Of a DNA stretch of 10,064 bases, positions 5,786 through 10,064 are shown piece after piece; position 1 is the first letter of the stretch, and each line of letters begins with the position of its first letter. The position numbers were made by a program, and so were the translations under genes. This stretch comes from UBA4064 sp050179135 (GTDB taxonomy: Bacteria; Desulfobacterota; Desulfobacteria; Desulfobacterales; Desulfatirhabdiaceae). The notes beneath the pieces were generated by a model. That model made no database searches, was not told the DNA's origin, and was given only the letters and a program-made list of their open reading frames with translations. The stretch is taken from the NCBI GenBank assembly GCA_050179135.1, contig JBFXFK010000174.1:1-10064 (forward strand), written 5' to 3'.

Positions 5786-5985
5786 ATTTCATTCTTCGTG
5801 GAACGATTGGGGATGTAACCGTTCATGATTCATCGTCCGATGATGGCGTTTACGGGAAAATCCGGACAGATCAGGTTGACCTTGACGTATGCCGGAAAGT
5901 CGCGGTTGCGATGGGGTATTTCAATTCCGTTGAGATCGGAAAGCGTATCCTGAAGGATTATCTGGCCTGGATCGATGAACAATAA
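5782..5985 (+). CDS. Small unrecognised protein with GTG start (67 residues)
   Basis: Starts at GTG 5782, overlapping the previous stop (GTGA), with GGGGGAG at 5773-5779 close upstream. An overlap of this kind usually means translational coupling. The protein shows a short beta-rich N-terminus (NFILRGTIGDVTVHDSS), an acidic glycine-containing turn (SSDDGVYGKIRTDQ) and a helical C-terminus (VCRKVAVAMGYFNSVEIGKR, KDYLAWIDEQ). It is small and soluble, with no recognised domain. Role unknown; I infer only that it is made together with the cysteine-containing protein before it. Confidence 0.66.
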   Translation: MNFILRGTIGDVTVHDSSSDDGVYGKIRTDQVDLDVCRKVAVAMGYFNSVEIGKRILKDYLAWIDEQ

Positions 5986-6007
5986 TTCATGGAACAGTGG
6001 AGGTTAT

Positions 6008-6436
6008 ATGACAGATCCAACTGGCAAATTTTCATTATTCTGGGAGTCTGAAGATAATCAGCATTCAATTCCCGGGGGTGCATTCGATACCCTGGAAGCG
6101 GCTGAAAAGGATATCCCGAAATTCAAACGGGAATTGATCGGCATATGCGCGGATGAATCTGAACGCGAGGCAATCCGGGCAGGTGCATTCGATATTTCCA
6201 GGAACGGCGCTCATGTTGCGAGCTTTGGAGCAGGCGCCTACACTGAAGAACCCATTGAACATCAAACCTGTTGGACCGAAGGGAATGGAACCTGGCACTT
6301 GATGCGCAAGGGAAACGAGATCATCAAGGTTGCAGACAACCTGCATGACCTGGCCATAACTCAGGGGTCTGAAGATATTCCGGATAAATCGATTACCATT
6401 GACGGCGCTACAGCCGAACGGTTGGGGCTTCTGTAA
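6008..6436 (+). CDS. Unrecognised acidic protein (142 residues)
   Basis: The family is not recognised. The sequence is acidic and soluble. After MTDPTGKFSLFWESEDNQ it has a helix-forming stretch rich in Glu/Lys (TLEAAEKDIPKFKRELIGI), a glycine/alanine turn region (ISRNGAHVASFGAGAYTEE) and a C-terminal part with a WTEGNGTWHLMRKGNEIIKV strand pair. ATG 6008 is chosen for its GGAGG at 5999-6003; spacing of 4 nt is short. An alternative ATG at 5975, overlapping the end of the previous gene, would add 11 residues but has no ribosome binding site. It lies 22 nt after the previous gene. Confidence 0.68.
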   Translation: MTDPTGKFSLFWESEDNQHSIPGGAFDTLEAAEKDIPKFKRELIGICADESEREAIRAGAFDISRNGAHVASFGAGAYTEEPIEHQTCWTEGNGTWHLMRKGNEIIKVADNLHDLAITQGSEDIPDKSITIDGATAERLGLL

Positions 6437-6470
6437 CAACCCGGGCTGACACCGGGAAAGGATACAAATC

Positions 6471-6701
6471 ATGAAATGGGTACGAAGACAGGATATAGGA
6501 TGTAAGGAAAACCCTGGAACTTTTGACACCGGGAATGGCGCCATGATGTTTGTCGATGTGAACCAGAAATACCCTAAAATCCAACGGGTATCAGTGGAGA
6601 GCTACTGCGGCCGGGAGTATGAAAACAAGGTTTATTATCAAATTATCGACACCAACGAGCGTTTTGACTCACTCAAAGCCGCGCAAAAAGCAATTAAATA
6701 A
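6471..6701 (+). CDS. Small unrecognised protein (76 residues)
   Basis: A small basic soluble protein of no family I know. It begins MKWVRRQDIGCKENPGTF, continues with a probable beta-hairpin (KIQRVSVESYCGREYENKVY, then YQIIDTNERFDSL) and ends in a lysine-rich helix (KAAQKAIK). The last part, 'F-D-S-L-x-x-A-x-x-A', resembles the 'x-x-f-x-t-L-x-e-A-x-x-a' ends of short beta-beta-alpha proteins such as those in phage accessory regions, a weak likeness. AAAGGA at 6457-6462 gives 8-nt spacing to ATG 6471. It follows the previous stop by 34 nt. Confidence 0.66.
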   Translation: MKWVRRQDIGCKENPGTFDTGNGAMMFVDVNQKYPKIQRVSVESYCGREYENKVYYQIIDTNERFDSLKAAQKAIK

Positions 6702-6750
6702 ACCCATCTTCCAGGCGGCTATCACCGGGAACCTTTGTGGAGGTTGATGT

Positions 6751-6969
6751 ATGGAAAAGATAAGCGTGTTGAACAGCGAAATCCCATCGGGCGGCTATGG
6801 AAGGCCGTTGACAAGTGGTGAACTGAAAAATATCCGGCGGGCAGGTTTCCCCTGTTCCACCGGTTGGATTGTTCTCAGGGTTATGGACTCTCCATCGATC
6901 GGTCTGTGTTATCGCCCGTCACCGGCTGGCGGATTTGACAGCACAAATATCAAGGTCACAACGAAGTAG
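6751..6969 (+). CDS. Small unrecognised protein (72 residues)
   Basis: The family is not recognised. Two cysteines (AGFPCSTGWIVLRV and SIGLCYRPSP) and several glycine/proline turns suggest a compact beta-rich fold. There is a short helix at about residues 22-31 (SGELKNIRRA) and no signal peptide or membrane segment. GGAGG at 6739-6743 lies 7 nt before ATG 6751, a near-ideal ribosome binding site after a 49-nt gap. The stop TAG runs directly into the Shine-Dalgarno of the next gene. Confidence 0.66.
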   Translation: MEKISVLNSEIPSGGYGRPLTSGELKNIRRAGFPCSTGWIVLRVMDSPSIGLCYRPSPAGGFDSTNIKVTTK

Positions 6970-6981
6970 AGGGGATCGACC

Positions 6982-7176
6982 ATGAAAAGATTGGGGACAC
7001 AGATCAGCGAAGACGGAAAAACCTTTTGGCGGATCAATGGCGGAATTGTGGAAAGGAAAGCCATGTATGGCCAAAAACCAATGTGGGAAACGGTTGCTGA
7101 AACATTCGATACCCCTCACACACCGGCTGAATTAATGGCCCTGTGTGAGAGGCACGGTTTCGGATACGAATCATAA
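6982..7176 (+). CDS. Small unrecognised protein (64 residues)
   Basis: The family is not recognised. The protein has a basic N-terminal half that looks like a beta-hairpin (LGTQISEDGKTFWRINGGIV) and a C-terminal helix (TPAELMALCERHGFGYES). The closing 'a-E-L-x-x-x-C-x-x-x-G' is like the helical end of other short beta-plus-helix proteins in this operon, but I cannot claim homology by eye. GAGGGG at 6969-6974 with 7-nt spacing supports ATG 6982, only 12 nt after the previous stop. Confidence 0.66.
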   Translation: MKRLGTQISEDGKTFWRINGGIVERKAMYGQKPMWETVAETFDTPHTPAELMALCERHGFGYES

Positions 7177-7224
7177 CCACCATTCAGCCGGCCGGAATAC
7201 GACCGGCGACAAGGGAGATAAAGC

Positions 7225-7533
7225 ATGCCAAAATATCGGATGGATGACGGAATTATTTTGAATACGGAAAAGGCGGTTGACCACTGGGAAGAAGATACCA
7301 GGTGGAATGGGAATAACCATATCAGCCGGGCCACCGGAAGCCAGTGGGAGCATGAAACCCTCTACAAGTCGGCAAAGGGCCGTTACTGGATTGAACATTC
7401 CAGCCAATATCAGGGCAGTTTGCCATATGCTACCATGTTGGAACCGTCTGAAGCGGCGGCGTGGTTGCTGGCAAACAATCACAATGACCTGCCGGATGAC
7501 CTGGAAAGCCACCGCGATGCAATTGAGGAATAG
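7225..7533 (+). CDS. Conserved-looking hypothetical protein (102 residues)
   Basis: A soluble, tryptophan/tyrosine-rich protein with a pattern I believe occurs in hypothetical proteins of many bacteria and mobile elements: MPKYRMDDGIILNTEKA, HWEEDTRWNGNNHIS, SQWEHETLYKSAKGRYWIEH, SSQYQGS, and a final helix EAAAWLLANNHNDLPDDL. No function is known to me. The 'K-G-R-Y-W-I-E' strand followed by a Q-G-S turn and the closing 'A-A-x-W-L-L-x-N' helix are its hallmarks, and it appears complete. AAGGGAG at 7211-7217 gives 7-nt spacing to ATG 7225. The gap before it holds a small GCCGG/CCGGC hairpin at 7191-7207. Its end overlaps the next gene by 17 nt. Confidence 0.72.
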   Translation: MPKYRMDDGIILNTEKAVDHWEEDTRWNGNNHISRATGSQWEHETLYKSAKGRYWIEHSSQYQGSLPYATMLEPSEAAAWLLANNHNDLPDDLESHRDAIEE

Positions 7534-7789
7534 GCCATTTTGGGGCAAAAAAACACCAAACAGGATTGACGAATTCAACGAATTTATCACCCGGCTGTTG
7601 TACCTGGATATCATGGAAGTTGTCCTTTTCAACGGCAAGCCCCCTGAAACTCCTCAGGTGGTGACCATGTTGGAAAAATATCAGATGCCGGTTACCGGCG
7701 AGAACGTGGAAACAGTAACTATTTACGCGGGGCAGATCATCACATCTATCCGGAAAATAGTCGCGTCCGGCTTGATGGATGATGATTGA
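7517..7789 (+). CDS. Small unrecognised protein (90 residues), last gene of the operon
   Basis: The reading frame is open much further upstream, but that part is a shadow of the preceding gene. The coding signal begins at about 7517, where ATG overlaps the preceding gene by 17 nt. The protein starts MQLRNRPFWGKKTPNRIDEF and continues with two probable helices (RIDEFNEFITRLLYLDIMEV; TIYAGQIITSIRKIVASGLM), a Pro-rich turn (NGKPPETPQVV) and an acidic end. No motif I can name. The ribosome binding site is poor, so it probably relies on coupling to the preceding gene. A hairpin terminator follows 14 nt after the stop. Confidence 0.6.
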   Translation: MQLRNRPFWGKKTPNRIDEFNEFITRLLYLDIMEVVLFNGKPPETPQVVTMLEKYQMPVTGENVETVTIYAGQIITSIRKIVASGLMDDD

Positions 7790-7803
7790 AGATCACCCCA
7801 TTC

Positions 7804-7839
7804 AAACCCGTTACCCATTCCAGGGCAGCGGGTTTTCTG
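7804..7839 (+). terminator. Intrinsic terminator closing the small-protein operon
   Basis: AAACCCG (7804-7810) pairs perfectly with CGGGTTT (7829-7835), and TTTTCTGTTT follows. The 18-nt loop contains a further CCC/GGG pair. It lies 14 nt after the last stop, in the right place and orientation. Confidence 0.6.
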
Positions 7840-7990
7840 TTTCAGGCTATCCGGATAATGGCCATATCGTCAAAATTGGCGGCGTGGCGTCATGCTCCTG
7901 AAGGCGTGAACCGTCCGGGCATGGTGACACCAGGGGTTAAGGTTTAAACCCTCCTGAAGACGCTCTCATGATGACCCCGTTCCGAAACGT
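7840..7990. other. Non-coding spacer with a duplicated 12-mer and a palindrome
   Basis: No gene is supported here. CTCCTGAAGGCG (7895-7906) recurs as CTCCTGAAGACG (7951-7962), 56 bp apart. The second copy directly follows the perfect palindrome GGTTTAAACC (7941-7950). Close to the end, CGTT/AACG (7978-7989) followed by eight T's could be a very weak terminator. Confidence 0.45.
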
Positions 7991-7993
7991 TTT

Positions 7994-8067
7994 TTTTGAT
8001 TAATCGAGTTGACAACTAATCAAAAGATATGTATCTTGAAATCAAATGGGGTTACAGCTAATCAAAA
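7994..8067 (+). promoter_or_regulatory. Promoter with three TAATCAAAA operator boxes
   Basis: TTGACA (8009-8014), a 17-bp spacer and TATCTT (8032-8037) form one of the best promoters in the window. Three copies of a 9-mer surround it: inverted TTTTGATTA at 7994-8002, TAATCAAAA at 8017-8025 within the spacer, and TAATCAAAA at 8059-8067 touching the Shine-Dalgarno site. The first two form a perfect inverted repeat with a 14-nt gap that contains the -35. Binding there should block transcription. The obvious candidate regulator is the product of the gene it drives (inference). Confidence 0.7.
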
Positions 8068-8077
8068 GGGGGATACC

Positions 8078-8620
8078 ATGAAAAACCTTATGCAGATGAT
8101 GGCAGAGATCGAACCGGGATTTTTGACAGGGGCCTGTTGTTTCCTGGATATCCTACGGGTAAAGGCCGGAATGTCACATGACAAATTTAATCATGCTGTC
8201 ATGGGCCTGGCCGATTCCGGAAAGGTGTACCTGGAAAAACATGCACATCCGGCGCAATTATCTGAAGGTGAAAAACGGAATTATGTGACAGTCGGCGAGA
8301 ATACGTTCATTGTGGCGGTTATCCGGAAAGATGCGGCGGCAAAGGTCGAGGCAATGGAAAGACCGGTTAACCGGATGCCAGTGGAACCTGACCAGGCGCA
8401 AACTGATGAACCAGTCCGGAAACCCGGTAAAGGCGGCAAACGACCTGGAGCAGGGAGAAAAAAGGGAACCCGGGTTGTATCTGACAGCGAAAAAAGAGTG
8501 AAACTGAATGGCGTTAGGGTCCCGGCATGGTTAAATGACTGGTTGAAATCCCGTGGCATGGCCGGAGAGTTGATCACCCAGGCACTGATCCGGCAACATG
8601 GATTGACGCCACCGGTTTGA
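8078..8620 (+). CDS. Probable DNA-binding protein (180 residues), possible autoregulator
   Basis: Three regions are visible. Residues ~10-85 look like a winged-helix-type fold (GFLTGACCFLDILRVKAGMS, HDKFNHAVMGLADSGKVYLE, then KHAHPAQLSEGEKRNYV and a hydrophobic FIVAVIRK strand). Residues ~115-132 are a basic, glycine-rich linker with GGKRPGAGRKKGTR, like an AT-hook or GRKKG segment. Residues ~139-176 (KRVKLNGVRVPAWLNDWLKS, then GMAGELITQALIRQHGL) resemble a strand-helix-helix arrangement as in ribbon-helix-helix proteins. I know no function. ATG 8078 is chosen for GGGGG at 8068-8072. Upstream in-frame TTG at 8009 lies in the promoter and is rejected. A broken paralogue follows at 8944. Confidence 0.72.
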   Translation: MKNLMQMMAEIEPGFLTGACCFLDILRVKAGMSHDKFNHAVMGLADSGKVYLEKHAHPAQLSEGEKRNYVTVGENTFIVAVIRKDAAAKVEAMERPVNRMPVEPDQAQTDEPVRKPGKGGKRPGAGRKKGTRVVSDSEKRVKLNGVRVPAWLNDWLKSRGMAGELITQALIRQHGLTPPV

Positions 8621-8640
8621 CCAGTACCACCAGGAGAGCA

Positions 8641-8674
8641 TGAAAGGCATGGAGGATCTCTTCCATGCCTTTCA
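8641..8674. terminator. Strong hairpin, possible terminator or processing site
   Basis: TGAAAGGCATGGA (8641-8653) pairs perfectly over 13 bp with TCCATGCCTTTCA (8662-8674), with a small 8-nt loop. It lies 20 nt after the stop of the DNA-binding protein gene. There is no U-tract, so intrinsic termination is uncertain; it could protect the mRNA 3' end. Confidence 0.5.
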
Positions 8675-8943
8675 ACAGATGTGCCAAAACAGCGATAATA
8701 TTCATCACCAAATCATTACGGTGTCAAATTATCCCCATGATGTCGAAACTTTCAACGCCAGCCCCTTGCACAGTTATGGACCAGGGTTTTAAATGGTCTT
8801 GTGGGGCAAATGGCGGCGTTATTGTGTTTTTAATCCGTCTGAACTTGGATTCTTGAATTGTGAAGCCTGTCTGGTTGCCGGATGGTGCATAATCCTGCGT
8901 ATTTTTCTAACATCACCTTTAACCGTTGCAGGAAAAATCCCAT
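8675..8943. other. Non-coding spacer without a recognisable gene
   Basis: About 270 bp between the DNA-binding gene's hairpin and its broken paralogue. Short open frames exist on both strands, but none has a ribosome binding site plus a protein-like composition. I see no repeats shared with the rest of the window and no insertion-sequence ends. It may be decayed coding DNA. Confidence 0.4.
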
Positions 8944-9472
8944 ATGGCAGTTTTACAGGATCGAACCAGGGGCATTGAACCAATTCCCGGTCTTGATACC
9001 TGAAATCCGGAAACTGGCCGGGTTGCCAAAAGATGAATTTGACCGTCAAGTGTTCCAGTTGGCAAAGGATAAAATCATTTACATGGACCGGCATGCACAC
9101 CCTGGGCAAATGACAGATCAGGACCGGTCTGAATTCCTGATTGACCATTTGGGGCAGGTGTTTGTTGTGGCCGTTTTCCGGAAAGAAGCTGCTGCAAGAA
9201 TTGTTGCCCTGGAGAACCTGGTTGACCGGGTGTCAGTGGAACCTGTAAAGCAAACAGATGAACCCAGTCCGGAAACCCGGTAAAGGCGACAAGAGATCCG
9301 GCGCCGGCCGGAAACCTGAACCAGGGTTGTATCTGACCATGAAAAACGCGTGAAGCTGAACGGTGTAAGAGTTTCGTCATGGTGAAATGACTGGCTGAAA
9401 TCCCAGGGCATGGCCGGGGAGTTGATCACCCAGGCATTGATCAGGCAACACGGATTGACGCCACCGTTTTGA
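8944..9472 (+). pseudogene. Broken paralogue of the 8078 DNA-binding protein gene
   Basis: The sequence aligns with 8078-8620 along nearly its whole length. The first ATG (8944) is out of frame with the conserved part, which begins as R-I-E-P-G. The N-terminal domain is then readable (HAHPGQM matches HAHPAQL; VFVVAVFRKEAAA matches FIVAVIRKDAAA). An extra C at 9263-9265 shifts the frame to a TAA at 9281-9283, a one-base loss before about 9325 restores it, and TGG-TTA becomes TGG-TGA at 9380-9385, a second stop. The N-terminal half is well diverged, while the 3' end (from about 9390) is above 90% identical in DNA. Ribosome binding site and TAATCAAAA boxes are absent, so full-length product is not expected. 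Confidence 0.85.
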
Positions 9473-9520
9473 CAGATCAACACAGAGAGCTTTTCAGGAT
9501 AGGGGCCTTATGGGTGATCG

Positions 9521-9590
9521 CGGTCTGTCTTCATGACTTTCACCTGGCGGAGTTCGGCCGCATGGTCGGATGAAAATCTGCATCCAGTTC
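9521..9590. repeat. Remnant of the 202-bp repeat at the right edge
   Basis: Ungapped match to unit positions 129-198 of the left array (for example 129-198 of the window): 53 of 70 bases agree by hand count, with GTCTGTCTTC and CACCTGGCGGAG fully kept. It starts nearly where the third left unit breaks off (unit position 137). Confidence 0.75.
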
Positions 9591-9618
9591 ACCCATGCCT
9601 GATGTCGTTTTTAATCCT

Positions 9619-9667
9619 CATTGACACAAACTGCCAGTGTGATAACTTGTCATATGTAAATATTTTC
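9619..9667 (+). promoter_or_regulatory. Second copy of the TTGACA/TAACTT promoter block
   Basis: TTGACA (9621-9626), 16-bp spacer, TAACTT (9643-9648) with TG-A before it. The block 9619-9667 matches 1622-1670 at 45 of 49 positions. Both hexamers are unchanged and the inverted partner is TGTCAT instead of TGTCAA. It probably drives the radical SAM gene, with a leader of about 175 nt. Confidence 0.6.
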
Positions 9668-9676
9668 TGAAGCCAT

Positions 9677-9701
9677 TCTTTGAATTGGCGGAAAGAATTG
9701 C
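9677..9701 (+). repeat. 25-nt remnant of the RelE-partner gene
   Basis: This stretch matches 2126-2150, the 3' end of the RelE-partner gene, at 23 of 25 positions. It lies shortly behind the copied promoter block, as if the gene between had been deleted. The rest of 9702-9829 has no gene I accept. Confidence 0.5.
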
Positions 9702-9829
9702 CGCACCGCTGGCAGTTCAGATGTATTGTCCGGATATGAAAGAGGATTATCCGATTATCTGGGGACGGAAATGGGGGAATAAAAAACAAGCGTTATTTAT
9801 GGGGGATTCATTGGAACCGGAGGTGCAAC

Positions 9830-10064
9830 ATGGAAGCCATTCTGTATCAAACTATGTCAAATAATGCTGTAAAATGTGCGCTTTGCGCGCACCGATGCGT
9901 CATTCCGGAAGGCAAGCGGGGCATCTGTGGTGTTCGAGAAAATCAGCATGGAAAGCTGATGACACTGGTTTACGGAAAACTGATTGCAGAGCACGTGGAT
10001 CCCATCGAAAAAAAACCGCTGTTTCATTTTCTTCCGGGTTCCCGTTCCTATTCCATTGCAACCG
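9830..10064 (+). CDS. amrS: AmmeMemoRadiSam system radical SAM enzyme, N-terminal part (runs off the window)
   Basis: The visible 78 codons carry the N-terminal signature of this PflA-related family: KCALCAHRC (Cys16, Cys19, Cys23), EGKRGICGVREN (Cys33), then TLVYGK, VDPIEKKPLFHFLPGS and SIAT. The radical SAM CxxxCxxC motif, which binds the 4Fe-4S cluster, is expected just beyond the end of the window. The family is found mainly in anaerobes and archaea, often with MEMO and AMMECR1 proteins, whose joint function is not settled. GGAGG at 9819-9823 gives 6-nt spacing to ATG 9830. It is probably a resident chromosomal gene that marks the right limit of the island, transcribed from the promoter copy at 9621. 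Confidence 0.93.
   Translation, partial: MEAILYQTMSNNAVKCALCAHRCVIPEGKRGICGVRENQHGKLMTLVYGKLIAEHVDPIEKKPLFHFLPGSRSYSIAT

Noticed and set aside
8009..8077. TTG start at 8009 for the DNA-binding protein
   Set aside because: The TTG is the first half of the -35 hexamer, so it would not be on the transcript.
8665..8978. Short + strand frames between the paralogues
   Set aside because: No ribosome binding sites, no protein-like composition, and they overlap each other in different frames.
9646..9867. Open frame of about 74 codons in the leader of the radical SAM gene
   Set aside because: The first ATG is at 9724, there is no ribosome binding site, and it runs 38 nt into amrS in another frame. 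Composition is not convincing; part of it is the remnant repeat.

Overview
The base composition (roughly half G+C), the codon style and the only confidently core gene (an AmmeMemoRadiSam radical SAM enzyme, cut off at the right end) suggest a Gram-negative anaerobe, most likely a sulfate-reducing Desulfobacterota. This is an impression, not a proof. Every gene I accept is on the + strand. The window reads as an accessory island of about 9 kb next to a chromosomal gene. I see no integrase, transposase, tRNA or CRISPR.

Layout. Positions 1-541 hold a non-coding tandem array of 202-bp units, open to the left and broken inside its third unit. Positions 689-2495 hold two toxin-antitoxin-like pairs: a DUF4258 toxin with an MqsA-type zinc-finger/HTH antitoxin, then an unrecognised helical protein overlapping a RelE/HigB-type toxin. 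Between the pairs lies a 160-bp insertion-like stretch with a 30-bp perfect palindrome and two 32-bp direct repeats. Positions 2658-2734 can fold into a branched hairpin ending in a U-tract just before a ribosome binding site, which looks like an attenuator. Positions 2749-5097 are five overlapping genes: an unknown protein, an excisionase/AlpA-like HTH protein, a small unknown, a small membrane protein, and a winged-helix protein whose glycine/asparagine-rich middle is encoded by repeated GGCAAN..TGCC motifs. That last gene resembles lambda O, an initiator gene that contains its own origin.

Positions 5165-7789 are nine small genes of unknown function with strong Shine-Dalgarno sites and short gaps or overlaps, closed by a hairpin terminator. 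Positions 8009-8620 are a separately promoted gene for a probable DNA-binding protein, with three TAATCAAAA boxes around its promoter. A diverged and broken second copy of it follows (8944-9472). The right edge (9521-9701) carries a remnant of the 202-bp repeat, a second copy of the promoter block seen at 1622-1670, and a 25-nt remnant of the RelE-partner gene. The radical SAM gene follows.

Working model (inference): a decayed plasmid-, phage- or satellite-derived island, with a replication/excision-control operon and a cargo operon of small proteins, maintained by two toxin-antitoxin modules and lying across a chromosomal repeat. The nine-gene cargo operon is the best candidate for something undescribed, but no function can be read from its sequence.
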